From Siphonodentalium dalli (taxonomy: Eukaryota > Mollusca > Scaphopoda > Gadilida > Siphonodentaliidae): a DNA stretch of 64,000 nt. The notes beneath the pieces are model-generated. The model had not been told where the DNA came from. It made no database searches and saw nothing but the letters and a program-made list of their open reading frames with translations. Each line of letters begins with the position of its first letter. The stretch's first letter is position 1. The DNA is taken from contig CP136063.1 of the NCBI GenBank assembly GCA_032622095.1, positions 277,941,426 to 278,005,425 of the forward strand, given 5' to 3'. Positions 11,601 through 26,600 of this stretch are shown one piece after another. The position numbers and the translations under genes were made by a program.

Positions 11601-14600
11601 GGTCTGTTTTCTCGATGATTCCATATATTGGTTTTTCAATTTGGCCAAAGTTTCTGAAAAATTGGCAAAAATAATTCAGAAATGGCTAACAAATTTGACA
11701 AAAGAATTTCCAAACCGTGTAAGGGAGTAGAAAAAAATATCTTGGCTGTGGATTATAATTACGCTCTAGCAGCCAAGATCACAGACCAGCCAAGAGGGTA
11801 ACTTGAGAGACATCTTCTCTCCAAATCGTGGCACTTCTCCAATTCTGGACCAGGCCAGGATCGCCATAGATCTATTGAAGGTAATCAATAATAATAAGCA
11901 CTCAAAGGATGGGTGTTTCACCGAATGTGATAAGAAAACCTGGCCACTTTCAAGAAACTGGCTAATTGAAAGACTGGCTTCAAAATTGAGCAGTCTTCGC
12001 ATAGCCAGTTTCTTGAAAATGAGTTATAATATTGCATTCGGTGAAAAAAAAAAATTCTACGATCGATATGCATTGTTACGGAGATGTTTGCCTTCCAACA
12101 AATTTATGGCAATAACCCTTGCTTGGTTCGCCATACAGGGCAAGGTTCCATTCGAGTAAATGCAGTGGACCAGATATGAGATATAAAATAAAATTAAAAC
12201 ATCACCCTCCCCTCTGCCCCTATTTTTTTCATGCCTGTTACCAGAAACACAGGTAAAAAAAAATTTGGCTTAAGGCTGGTGGCACTTCACAAACACCGAT
12301 CACCCAGTTAACACATCAACAAGAGACATTCAGAAGGTTAGAAAACCATTGGGATAATTAACCCCAACATACAACTACATTTATTATGTTCTCAATTCAT
12401 TAAAAATAACAATACAACCAGATGAATACAATGGGAGAAACAGGTATTATATGAGGGCACCTACTTTTTGACGTTTTTATATCAAGAAGCCTCAATGTGA
12501 AAACATGAATATAACGTATGCTGAGGCAACTCCCTCACACAAAAAATACCACTTAACAGTGTTCGCACTGTCGGTAGCCAAATTAGCCAATGGCCAATCT
12601 TTTTCGAAATTGGCTAATAACAATTTCATTTGGCTACACTTTTTTTCACCCCAAATGGAAACGGAAAGCATGGAGTCGGAAAGCTAATTAATACAAGACA
12701 GTCAAAGACTGTGGGGTCGCTCACCAGACTGCAAAGACTGATAAGACTGGGACTCTTGAGACCATAACAGTCAGAACTTTTCATAATCACTTTAAAAGAA
12801 GCGGATCTACACAGGATATGTGGCTAGAGAGGCTTCATGTCGATCAGCGAATATCTACCTTTAAATTACCAATGGAACACTACAGATCCCCCTCCAGCTC
12901 AACATATCCCCTCCTGACCGGGCTCCAGATTCCCAAGTCTTAGGTTAGAATTTCACAACTGACGTCTCAAACTTTCTCAATTGTTCGAAATTTCCAATCT
13001 CACAAGCACCGTTTTATAAACTATTTAGACATGTTTGACGCCCAATTATCCATGAACCCGAAAACAACATATATATGTCAAGATTAATCAGTCAGGTAGT
13101 TCCAAGGTAGATGTTTTAAGTGAAGTCCCCATAGCCCCGTCATTTCTTGACAGGTTGACCTCATGTTAACAAATCTGAATCTCAGTCACTAAAGGATCCT
13201 CCATACTATATGTAAGCTAAATAGTCCAACCTCTCTTGAGAAGACATTTTTAAGTATTACTATAGAGACATACAGTTATGTCCCTGGTCCCAGTCTATTT
13301 AATCTGGTGACCCCATCTGAATAAATTTGAATCCCAGATACCAAAGAACCCTTCATACTAAATATCAATAAAATAGACCTGATGGTCTGTGTGAAGGAAG
13401 CATATTAAGAGGAAAACTTTCCTTTGCTTGACCCCTAGTTGACAAGTTGACCCCATTTAAAACCAATGACCCCATTTGAAAAAACAATCTGAACTCCAGG
13501 TCACCCAAGGACTGTTCATACCAAATATGAACCCGTTCAACCTGATGGTACAGCAGAAGAGGTAGTTTTTAAGAATTACTATGGAGAGCAAGAGTTATGG
13601 CCCTGCCTTCATAACCATTTGATAGAGTGACCTCATTTAAACAAATATGAATGTAAGTCACCTAGGGAACATCTACACCAAATATGAACCCATTCAGTCT
13701 AGAGAAGATGTGAGCTCAAAAATTACATTTCATTGAACAAATCTGTAAATCACCCCCCCCCCCCCCCCCAACACAGTGGCGACATCCCTGCAAGAATATG
13801 ACATACATCATTTATTTGGATGCCTATTGCCTTAACAAAATTACCATGACCTGGAAAGCCAGTGCATTCTCTTTTATATGGGAGGCTTCCCATGGGAACA
13901 TATATAAGAGAATGCACAAGCACAGGGTATCACCAGCACAACTCTGGTCATGAAATGGTTAATATTAATAGTAAAAATAAACTTTATCTTTCAAACAGGC
14001 AATTTGTATCTGAGATAAACATGGGATAAAATTCCATTCATAAAGCCACTATCAGCAACAAGAATGTCTGGGAGACCTGTTGACATGAAGATAATTAATG
14101 ATGGCACAAACATTTGCCCAGTGATACCAATGTATTGTGTTACTCCTACAGCTGTGTTCAAAACAAGGATTTACATCCACACCTAAATATTTAAACCCAT
14201 TTGGTCTTTAATATGTATCTGGAGAAGAAAACAATTGATGGACGGATAGAGACATAATGACAGATGGATGGATGGGAAAACAGTCTGACATAGATACTGA
14301 CAAATTCAATCCAATATACCCCCCCCCCCCAAGTTTTCTTTTCAGGGTATAATGAGTTCAATTGGATACTGGTGGTTAAGAACATAATATTCGAACAGCC
14401 AAGCCTGAACATAGTGTCTGACATTTGCACAATGAGGTCCCATAAGGGTGAATTTAATGACACAATCCTGCAATGCGGGCTAGCATCACCAAATTCACCC
14501 TCTGAGGACCTCATTCTGTGTAGGCCTCAACTGCTATGGGAGACATAGCATTAGATTGAAGTTCTCCAGTTAAAGTTGGTGATGTGCACCCACTGGGCAC

Positions 14601-17600
14601 CTCAATTATGCATTTTATATTCACAAATTAGGGGATATAGAAACTAAATAGAAGGGAAAAAGTAAGTAAAAATGTCAATTTAAGTGCCTATATACTTCCC
14701 AGAAGATGAGGTTTAAGCAGAATGAGGACCCTGGCTAGTGTATTTGGTGGTGCTAGACTGCTGTGCAGGGTAGCATAACTAAATTCACCCTCTGGGAACC
14801 TCATTCTGCAAATGCCAGACACACTAAATTCAGGTTAGAGAACAATAATTTGTTTTTATTTTAATAACACACATTGGCATGAGTGCTGTCTGGTGCATTA
14901 CATTCACACCTGTCAGCCTGATAAACATCTCAATTGATGCCTGTGTGTGTATTTATATTAACTCTCTCTGTCTGTAGCTAATACTATTGACTTAATATGC
15001 TGGTGGGGGAGATCCTGTGAGTTAGGAAATGAGATAGGGTGGAATGCTGTTGATTGGGGGCAGGGTGGGGTTCTGGGTCATGTGGGGGGAGGGTGATAAA
15101 TTTTTTTGTATGTTAAATTGATCAAGGAGTTCCTGAATTTTTTATTATTTTTTTGGGAATTATGGCCCTGCCTGCACCCGAATTTGACCCAGTGACCCCA
15201 TTTGAACAAATCTGAACCCCAGTCATTCAATGACCCCACATACCAAATATAAACTAAATCGGCACAATGGTTATAGACAAGAAGTCGTTATAAGAATTAC
15301 CAAGGAGGAATATAGTTATGGCCCTGGTTTCGCAACTGTTTGACACAGTGACCTCATTTGAACAAATCTGAATGACAGTCACCTAGGGAACATCCACACC
15401 AAATATGATCAAAATACAAAAATGTAATTTTTTGGTTTTTATAGTTATGTCCCTGGCTCTGCCCCTAATGACCCAGTGATCCAATTTGAACAAATCTGAT
15501 TCCCAGTCACCCAAGGTCCCTCAGTACCAAATATAAGCTAAATCGGCCCAATATTTTTGTAGATGAAGTCATTGTAAGAATTACAATGAGTTATGGCCCT
15601 GGTTTCTCAACTAATTGACCGGGTGACCTCATTTGAACAAATCTGAACACCAGTCACCCAAGGACCCTCCATACCAAATATTAGCTAAATCGGCACAATG
15701 GTTATGGACAAGAAGTTGTTGTAAGAATTACTGTGGAGGAATAGAGTTATGACCCTGGTTTGGCAACTATTTGACCCAGTGACCTCATTTGAACAAATCT
15801 GAATGAGAGTCACCTAGGGAACATCCACACCAAATATGAACCAATTTGGTATGATGGTTTCAGAGGAGAAGATGTTTTTAAAAAAGTTGACGGACGGACA
15901 GACGGACAGACGGACAGACGGACAGACGGACAGACAGACAGACAGACGGACGGACGGACGACAGACGAGGAGTGATGACTATAGCTCCACCAGAGACTTC
16001 GTCTCAGGTGAGCTAAAAAGCGCTCAATAGCTCGACATTCAAGACGAAGTTAGGTGACGAAAGTGAGGAAAGTATTTCGTACTTATGAAATATCGTTCTG
16101 TAATGGTGGCGTTGATTGAATTGTGGCGGCTGCACAACGGGGACATTACACAACAGTTTGACATCTGATCAGTATTTTTGTTTTGTAACATTTAACCAGC
16201 CTAATCGTCAAAACGCATAAGCTGTATACTGGTTATGCATGGTAACTGATTAAGCCGTCTGTAAGATCAAATACCTAAATGCTTTGTTAATTAGAGAAGA
16301 GCAGTTCTTAACTCAATGGTTACATAATGTGTATCATAAAGTGCATCCCGTCCAATAACCTGGCTTCACAGTTAACACCTTACTATAATAAGCAATAGTT
16401 AGCGGCCATCATGCCATGGTGTCAATAGTGTCAACGACATAGAGTTATTACAATTAGTTTAGCGGATTTATGTGATTATAATTATATAGAATGTTAGTAT
16501 CATGTTTGTGAATGGGTATGGTCCGATGTTAAATCCCGCCGTATTCTATATTAATGTTTTATGAATTGATCTGCCTGTATGATATGATGCATACATATGT
16601 TCGTATAATATTGTTTTTAAAGTTGTTTTTGTGTTGTTTTAATTATGTTTTTATTCTCAGTAACAAATAAAGTTTAAAACAAATATTTTAGTCATTTATA
16701 ATTGTGAACCGCCCAGAAAATGAGGATTTAATTTGGCCAAATTTTTTTGTAATTTGGCCAAAAAACATTTGGCTAAAGATTTTTTCATTTGGCTAATAAA
16801 ATTTTCATTTGGCTAAACTTTTGGTTAAAAGATTTTTCGGTCCAGCTCGAACACAGCCACTTAACCCTTCCATGACTGGAGCTACCTGAAATTTTGCAAA
16901 AAAAACCTGTTCAAATGCATACTCTTATATATGCGAGTATCTCATAGGGAGCCTCGCATATATAAGAGAATTCATTGGCCTAACAATAGAGATCCCTATG
17001 GGAGACTCGCATATTTTAGAGACTAGAGAAAAAAAATTATCCTGGAGGCTGGAAACCTCAATAAAACAATTGGCCCATTGTGGACAGACCTTCCAATAGG
17101 CAACAGGATGATATAGTAATGCCCTAAATAATCGACTCCTTACACATTTCTATCAGTGAGAGCTTTCCAATGAATGGCAAAAAGCCATATTTCCGACTAA
17201 ATCCTGAAAAATTACCCATAATTCTGCTGTGGGTAAGGAGTCGATTATTTAGGGCATTACTGTAAGTCCCATATAAAACGGGCATTTCTATCAGTTTGTT
17301 TCCATTGCAAAATGATGAGCATTAGATATGAAACTGGTTTACACACACATTTACAACATCAATTTACATTTACAACATCAATTTAGAGTTGAACTCAATT
17401 AACCCTTCCATGACTGGAGCTTCCAATGTGTCAATGCATTCTCTTATACATGCGTGTGTCCCATAGGGAGCTTCACATATATAAGAGAATGCACTGGCAC
17501 AGGATATTTAATGCTGTACCAGTACAGCTCCCATCATGAAAGGGTTAATAAACATATTCCATTTGCAAATTCATCCAAACTTTTCTAATAAATAAATATT

Positions 17601-20600
17601 CAATCTCATTAACTGTCCACGTCTGTCCAGATAGAGTATTCTTATTATAGATTACTTGGAAAATTGTAGAATTTTATTTTTTTAACAATTATCAATACAT
17701 CCAATAATTTACAGAATTTGAGAAAAAATTTATCTACCTTAGCACAGTAAACAGAATCAAGATCCGGGTTTTCACTGAGTTCTCCAGCAACAGCGAGATC
17801 ATTTGGACAGCGAATTACATCCCGGAGCTCAGTGAGGAACTGACTACCAAGGACCATGAAGGTGTGATCGGCAATCAACTGCAAAATCAATTCAAAGTTA
17901 AGCAAATAGGGTCAAGTTACTACCAGTGGAGCTTTCCACAGCTGTCAATCAAATAATTATTAGCAGATATATACAAATCAGATATATACAAATCAGATAT
18001 ATACAAATCAGCGACTGAGCCCGTCGCTTGCTGCATTGAAAATTCTTTATTCTCCATAATTTTGATATCCGCACATACTTTTAGTGTTAAATTGCCTATT
18101 TCCAAACAATATTTTTGTTGTCAAATCATAATGTACTGAAATTTTGATTTGTGCATGATGGAAATTCATCCATTGTTAACACAATTTTTCATTTTGTGTG
18201 AACAAGTCAGATATTTCACACTCAAAGACAAAAAGAATGTATGTTTTTGGCCTTGTTTGTAGAGTCAATATCCCAAGCTGTTGTGGGCTGAGAATACTTG
18301 GTCTACATTATATAGTAGAATAATCTAGTAAATATGACAAAAGACACTTTACAACGGTACCAACTGTTACATGACAGAGTACCCTAGTACAGTTCCATGG
18401 TAGCACAATGTTAAATATCACTCTACCATGGTAGTACCAACTGTAACAGTACAGATATCAATTTAAGATATCAATTTAATGTGGTAGTACCCTAGTACAA
18501 TGCCATGGTATAGTACCATGGTGGATATCAATTTAACATAGTAGTACCATGGTAGTACCATACTGCCATAGTAGAGTACCCTAGTACAATGCCATGGTAT
18601 AGTACCATGGTGGATATCAATTTAACATAGTAGTACCATGGTAGTACCATACTGCCATAGTAGAGTACCCTAGTACAATGCCATGGTATAGTACCATGGT
18701 GGATATCAATTTAACATAGTAGTACCATGGTAGTACCATACTGCCATAGTCGAGTTCCATGGTACCATGGTAAATATCACTTTACCATGGAATCACCATG
18801 TTAGTACGAAGCTGCCATGTAGTACCAAGTATGAAACTGCCATGGCAGTACCATGGTATTACCACGGTAGTACCATGGTAGTATCATGGTACCATGTTGC
18901 TTTTATATGAGAGTCTTGATCTCCTCCAATAATTTGAACATTTCTGGGTGTCATGCTATGCGTTCATGCACAAATTTACTAATTTTTTAGTAAAGTCATC
19001 CACTGTTGTGGACCAAGAAAACTTGGTCTACATATAGAGTAGAATAATCTAGTCTAATATGACAGAATACACTATACAGCAGCACCAACTGTTACATGGC
19101 AGAGTACCCTAGTACAGTTCCATGGTAGCACACTGTTAAATACCACTTTACCATGGTAGTACCAACTGTAACAGTAGAGCCATGGTACACTACCATGGTA
19201 GATATCAATGTATCATGGTAGTACAATGTTAGTAATATACTGCCATGGTAGTACCATGGAAATAACACTTTTGTTATACGAATATGTTTTATCATCGTGA
19301 CCAAATGTTTTACAGCATTCTTAGAAACACACTCGTGACATTCGACTGAGGATTAACCCTTTACCCAACAAACCGGCCAAAACGGGCCAAGTAAAGCTTC
19401 AACAGCCTAAAATATCTTCGGTCTGTCTCAATATAACCATACAAATATGGATATCATTGAAACCGGCTCCTTGACCACATTGTTTTTTAACACTTTTTAC
19501 CATTTTTTCTTACATTCTTTAACAATTTTATAATTTTTAATGTGTTAAGCCAATGCATTCTCTTATATATGCGAGACGACCTATGGTCGACTCGCATATA
19601 TAAGAGAATGCATTGGCACAGGGCCCTTCTGTTGGGTAAAGGGTTAATCATGTGCACCCTGGAATTACTACATTGTCACATGTACATTGTCTCTTTTCAT
19701 TTCAACATGAATGATCGGCACTACTTCAAAGTCTAGACTCAAATGTTCGGCAATCATTTGCAACACATGTTGTGTAAATTAGGCTGCATTCAGGAATATA
19801 TAAAATGTTATAATACCAATTGTTTGTTTATTGCAGAAAACAAAGATCAAATTGAACCAGAACATATATTTTTTATTTTTTATTTTCGTTGTAACAAAAC
19901 TATTCCGGCAGATGCATATAATTCATGTTGAATCTTCATGTGGCCACAATAAAAGTATAGCTCAATCTTTATATGGTTGTTCCGTTGAAAACACAATTTT
20001 ACTGAGGAATGTATAGGCCTATGAGTCGGAACATGGGTTATTAAATTACCGTCTTAATTAACTCAATTTCATTATGAGAACAAGCTTACTCTTTTGGAAT
20101 TCCATAAGCATATTTCTGATACTCATTCCCATGATATATGACATTTGGTCTCTGACATTTCCCAAAAACAGAGAACAGTAGTTCAGGAAATGAGCACATT
20201 GACAAATGTCAATCAAAGACCTATGACATCATGATATAAAGTCATGACGTTTTCACTCAAATGGGAAACCTATCTTAAAATGCTGAAAAGTTGATGCCGC
20301 ATATAGATGCGTCGGTAATATATCGCGTTTGTGGTATATTTTTGCTGAGCAAACTGGAGACCAACTAATTTCATTTTAAGCCAAATGATGAAAACCATTG
20401 CATGTCGCATTAAAGCAAAAACATTGCGTGACCAACTGAAATGGTTGGTCAAATTTTCCCAATTTTTTTACCCGTGCCAATGCATTCTCTTATATATGCG
20501 AGTCGACCATAGGTCGCCTCGCATATATAAGAGAATGCATTGGCCTAACAATTTTTTACAATTTTAATAATTTTTACTTGTATTCTTTAACAATTTTATA

Positions 20601-23600
20601 ATTTCACCCATACAGAGCCCCATACAAACATGAGCAGACGACACTCTTCTATATGCTTCTATATATGTGTGGGGCTCCCTGCAGGGTAATGGATGTTTTT
20701 TTATTTTATGTCCTAAAAATTGTAAGAAACATTTATTTAAAAAAAATTATACAAAATTGTTAGGCCAATGCATTCTCTTATATATGCGAGGCGACCTATG
20801 TTCGCATATATAAGAGAATGCATTGGCACAGGGTAAAAAAAAACTTTGGTGGGTTTTACACCTGGACATTAGTTGTAGAACTTAAGCTAAATTTCTGGAA
20901 GCAAGCCCTGAAATAGTGTGTCAGTCAATTTCAGAAATGAGGTCCCCAAAGGGTGAATTTAGTGACACTATCCCGCATGGTGGGCTAGCTTCACCAAATT
21001 CACCCTCTGGGGACCTCATTCTGCTTAGGTCTCAGCTGCTATGGGAGACGTAGGATCAGATTGAAGTTCCACAGTTGGTGATGTTCTCCCATTAGTCACC
21101 TCTGCAAATTAGGTGATATACAATACAAGATAAACAGAAGGGAAAAAGTAACTAAAAACAATGTTAATTTGAAACTTATAGATACTTCCCAGAAGATGAG
21201 GCCTTAGCAGAATGAGGTCCCCAGAGATTGAATTTGGGGATGCTAGCCAGCTGTGCAAGGTAACAGCACTAAATTCACCCTCTGGGGACCTCATTCTACA
21301 AACTTCAGACACACTATATCAAGGCATGTCTGGAAGCGGAATTATTGGTAAAATATTAAAATCAAAAGTACTACAGTGTATGGTAAGTTTCAAGAAGACA
21401 CAAAGTTCCAACCAAAATAAGTACCTTGAATCGTTTCACTTGTGATGGTCTGTGTATGGTGACAGTTAGCAATGCGTTGGGAATTTTCACTTGCTGGTCT
21501 TCAGGAATGTCTTGGCTTGGTTTTCCCATTGCCTGTCAGATACACATGTAACATGATTCATGAGTCATTTTGAACAATTCCCTAACCAATCAGAGATTTG
21601 ATCAGGGTCTGTGTTGGACTGAAAATATTATCTGCCAAATTGTTTTAGAAATTGTCAATCAGTTTCTGTTAAGTTTCAACAATCGCTGTTTGAACAACTT
21701 TTGATATCCATAGGAAAGCAGTTAGTTAGTAATTATTCTCGCCTCTCTATTGAGGTTTATCAAAAAACAATAAATTAATAACTGAATAATAACATTTTAG
21801 AAGGGTTGCCTCTTCAGAAGGACACATCAAAACAAAGAGGATTAACTACGTAAGAAATCACCCCAAGAAAAGCAGTAATCCATCCACCTGTCGCTACTAA
21901 TGCTATCAGATTAACTGTATCTTGATAGTAGTCCCCTGAAAACCGTTTGAGGTTCGGTTCGATTCGAAACCACCGAGATGATTCGAAACCTTAGACAGGA
22001 TTCGTTTATATCGAACCTTTTCGTTAGCAAATTTTGCGTACTAGGAATTGGTTATTGATTATATACAGTATATCAATTGGTTTACACACAACTGTGCTAA
22101 ATCTGAATGATACTATGATTTTATGTTTACATTGTTTACATTGGACATAAATAATTTGATCATTGCTTGGGTGATAATTCGTTGAAGAGGTCTTTTGGCA
22201 TAATCACTTTATTCTGTTCCCGCTAAACAGTCTGGTCGGACATGTTAAATTCGGGATAATTATTTAGTAAAACTATAAGATTTCTGGTGTTCTATCTCAA
22301 CCTGTCGTCAAAGTTTGTTTTATTCCCCATATAATTTTACTAATAGACATGTGATTATACCTAAACAACAACAAGACAACAAGTTATGATTATAGATGAA
22401 TACATAAATACAGAACGAACAAGCTTTTTTGAATTCCGTAAACTGGCTGAAACAGGTATTTCTGGGTAGCACTTCAGTGTCTACAATTGGATTCAACCAA
22501 TCACAGTGAGGATCAAGAGGGTGTGGTATTTGTTTATCGCCATAAATGATTGACATCACAAAAAAAAAAAAATGATTGTCATAATTATGTTACCGATGTT
22601 CTCTGTCTTGTGACTGTGTGAGTGTGACACTTAAATTGCCACAGAGCCACATCTGCATGCTTTGATCTTTGTTGTGTGTTGTCACAGAGTTATAGATTGA
22701 CGGTCTTGTTACAATTTAGCTGTCTGTTAATAGTCACTGAGTGCCGTCATTACAAAAATAATATGCCGTACAGGTACTTAATTTATTTACAAGAGAAAAT
22801 TCCCCCTGCTTATTTGGGACCCTACGTTTATCCGATAAAAAATCGTAAGTCACTGGCAAAAACAGAAAATATCAGAACACAAAATGCGTAGATTTTGAAA
22901 CCAAAGTCGCGGACGAATAAAGAGAATAACCCATCTCCAATATAACTAATTATTTATTATGTATTTATCTTATAGTGCAGATGGTCAATTACTATAATAA
23001 TGTCCACTAACTGTTCAGATTGTTCACTCTACCACGAGTCTATGACAAACGGTCGGTGTTTGGGTTCGAGGTTGGGTTCGATTCGAAACCGAGACGATGA
23101 TTCAGTTTCAAGGTTCGGTTCGACCTAAAATCTAAGGTTCGCAGGGCCCTACTTGATTGGTGTTAACTTTTCCTAACCCGTATGATAGATATGCTTTATC
23201 CTCTCATCCAAATGAACACAATTAATACAATTATAATGAAAGAGTTTCCTGAAATGACCCAATATTTTTCAACTTTCTTGAGGAACTAAAGAGTGACTTG
23301 CAAAAAATTGAAAAGAACACCTATTGTAAATAGCATTTAACCCTTTACCCAACAGAAGGGCCCTGTGCCAATGCATTCTCTTATATATGCGAGTCGACCA
23401 TAGGTCGCCTCGCATATATAAGAGAATGCATTGGCTTACAACATTAAAAATTATAAAATTGTTAAAGAATGTAAGAAAAAATGGTAAAAAGTGTTAAAAA
23501 AAGATTTTTTTTAGGCCAATGCATTCTCTTATATATGCGAGGCGACCTATGGTCGACTCGCATATATAAGAGAATGCATTGGCACAGGGCATAACTGTAA

Positions 23601-26600
23601 CTATCACAATGTGGTCAAGGAGCCGGTTCCAATGATATCCATATTTGTATGGTTCTATTGAGACAGACCGAAGATATTTTAGGCTGTTGAAGCTTTATTT
23701 GGCCGGTTTTGGCCGGTTTGTTGGGTAAAGGGTTAATATGGCAACTAAACAGGGAAGCACTCATCTCAGAAGGTAACAAAAAATTAGGACACAGAGAAAT
23801 AAACTAAACAGTATCTGGGGTGTCATCTCTGTTTGTAGTGTTCGTGATATTAGACGGCTTGTTAAACACTTGTAGTATGCGGAAAAGTTCAGTCCTTAGT
23901 AGTACTGTGGTCGATGAAGCAGAATTTGGGGATCAACCTGGTAGATATTGGTATCAAGCTGATTTTGATGTCATTCGACGTGGAAAAGCCTCAGGAACAA
24001 CATATCAAAAATCCACAAAAATCCGCTATGGGGAAACTTTGTTATCCAAGATGGCGTCCAACATGGTTGTCTATACTACATCAGTTCTCGAAATAAGTCA
24101 TTATAAGATATATTGTGGCATCGGAATTAAGCCGTTATGCCAGTTTGTGTTAAATTAGAGTGTGGGAGCGAATAGGGTGACAAGGACAGAACATTATACA
24201 ATCGTGGCCATGAAATGGCTGTCAAAATGGCCGCAACTCCAAGCTATACCACGAAGAAAGCAACATATTGGATAACCACACAGTAGTGACAATACGTATT
24301 GGTAATATACAAGTCAGTTGTTAAATATCTTTACAGGTACACACACCATTAAAACACATCTATCTGAAGGATTTAACTGCCGCAAGTCAAACCGTCAATG
24401 TTTACGTCTTTAAAGTTTGGGTGTTCTGCTTATCCAAGAACCAACTGTCGGGCAAAAAATAATATTTTTTGGGCGTGCAACACACGAACTAATGTTTCGC
24501 CTCACAGTGCATGGTAGTTTCATTCGTCATGATGATTAATTATTGAATGTAACGCCGAAATTTAAGTGCATACTCTAGCAGTATAAATACTAGTTAACTT
24601 TCTGGAATTGTCAACACTCCCGGTGATAATAAACCATTCACATATGTCACAATGCTTATTATAATGTAAAGAAACACCTATGTCTTCAACAGATTAGCAG
24701 TGCATCTCACCAGACAATTTCTTTTTCAAATTACTTCAGTCGCCACATTACAACTGGAATATGCTACCACGCAACGCACACTATTAATTATCAAGACATT
24801 TTTGTTTGAATGTATCTTACCATTACCACCCACGTAATCATGCTAAATATCAGGTGATCATCATTTAAGATGTTATTTCAATGTTGAACATTCACGCAAT
24901 ATTGTTAGTTGGTAATTTACAGGCATAAACGCAGTCTCTGTCACAGAGCAATTAAGCAATTTTGGTCACTTTAGAATGTATTGAAGATAGTCTATGGTAC
25001 TCATTTGTGTTTTAATAAATTTAGTTCACGGTATACTACCATGCATTCTTAGTTTAAACAATATTTTATTTGAACTAAACAGAACAAAATTACAAACAAT
25101 AAATACATGACATATAATTATAAAATGTTCAAAAGAGGATTGGGCAACAAGCTTAGGGGCTTTTGTTAAGTCCTATCCATGCATTCTTGTGATAAAAGTG
25201 AAATATTTGTGTTTTATCACTTGATCTGAGGCAACTAGGACTACTATTTTGAGACACGGGCAATATGATCTACGCAATTTACCCAAAACTATGATTATCT
25301 TTCATACTGTTTTATAGCAATTAATTTTGAAAGGTTTTATGCTGTAGATATCAAAATAAATTATGATCGGTCACATTCGTGAGACTTTCTGCTTCTAGAA
25401 AAAGGTCGCAATGTCAATACATCCCTACTAAATCCCATTTAGCTATTTAATTACACATATATCACATGATTCAAGATAAGCAGTACAGATAAAACTGCAT
25501 TATTTTTCCGTTTCTGGGCACCAAAAGTCCAGATTGAACCAATTCATAAGACCATGATTTCGCTTTCTCTCTCGTGAGATACATTATAGAGAATTCGTAA
25601 TCTATTGTTTCTTTTATACTCAGCAATCATTCTTCCTTGCATAATTCAAGCGTTTGTTCAATCGTATAGGACTAGCTATTCAATTTTGCACAACATGTAA
25701 ATTTAATTTGATTTTGTCCATTTTGGCAGCCATTTTGGGAAAGACATTCTGCAGATATGGTTTACGACCAAACACCATTTGTGGATATTTCATTTTTTTT
25801 TCCTTCGAATTTGGGATTAATTGGAGCACTTATTGCAGAAATTCAATATTTTCAGATAACAACAGACATTATGGACGCCATCTTGGATCCTGAATTTTCC
25901 CATGAGCAGATTTTTGTGGATTTTGAATATGTTGTTCCTGGTGTTTTTCCGTGTCGATTGACAACAAAATCAGCTTGTATTCAATTTCTTCCGGGTTCAA
26001 CTCTCCCACGACCACCCTATAGTGTTTCAAACTCAGTCTAAATGAGAGAAATTAAGAAAATTAATTTTCAGCCTACCAATTCACACTAATGGCACAAGAC
26101 CAAATCAAAATGGAACTTTCTTTGGCTTAAAGGTGGTTTATTTTATCCCAGCAAGTTTTATATAGATTCTGGGGTATGAAATGGAGGACACCTCTCCTGT
26201 AAAGCCTCTATCAATTAATATCAATTTTATTTAGAACGTCTTATCACATCCACTGGACAGTTTTAGGAGTTATTTTTAGAACTCTGAAATCTGCACGAAA
26301 ACCTTTAAGGCAGGGAGAACTCTATCTTGTTAGCACCCTTAATCAAGGCAAATTGCATTTCATTTAATAGATTTCACCATGAATTATGATCGAAATAAAC
26401 TACTTTATTATGCCTTTATAGACAAATAATATACCCAATCATCAGTTTGATCTGTATTTTATTCAAGAATTAGCTATTTGTAGATATAAAAACGGGACTT
26501 ATAAAAATCATTTTGTTGTTGTAATTGTGGTCCAGACGAAATAAACCATCTTTAACAATTCTTACCAATAATGCATCTTGTATCTTATACTTCATTTGTT

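Larger units (their letters stand above)
12557..16856. mobile_element. hAT-like element with perfect 8-bp TSD, invaded by other repeats
   Basis: Left end CAGTGTTCGCACTG and right end with reverse complement CTGTGTTCGAGCTG, flanked by the 8-base duplication CCACTTAA at 12549-12556 and 16857-16864. The inner parts match the short element at 47695-48406 ('tttttcggtccagctcgaac', 'aaaaagcgctcaatag'). About 12700-16015 is later insertions: two pearl-like elements, a hairpin remnant and a foldback MITE. Confidence 0.82.

Noticed and set aside
18487-18760. CRISPR-like array
   Set aside because: The genome is eukaryotic, and the 89-base units are whole-unit tandem repeats with no unique spacers.
24160-25850. 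Possible extra SNAPC3 exon or separate gene in this long gap
   Set aside because: The neighbouring exons (26566-26662 and 21425-21532) join in phase and align contiguously with the family, leaving no missing residues here.
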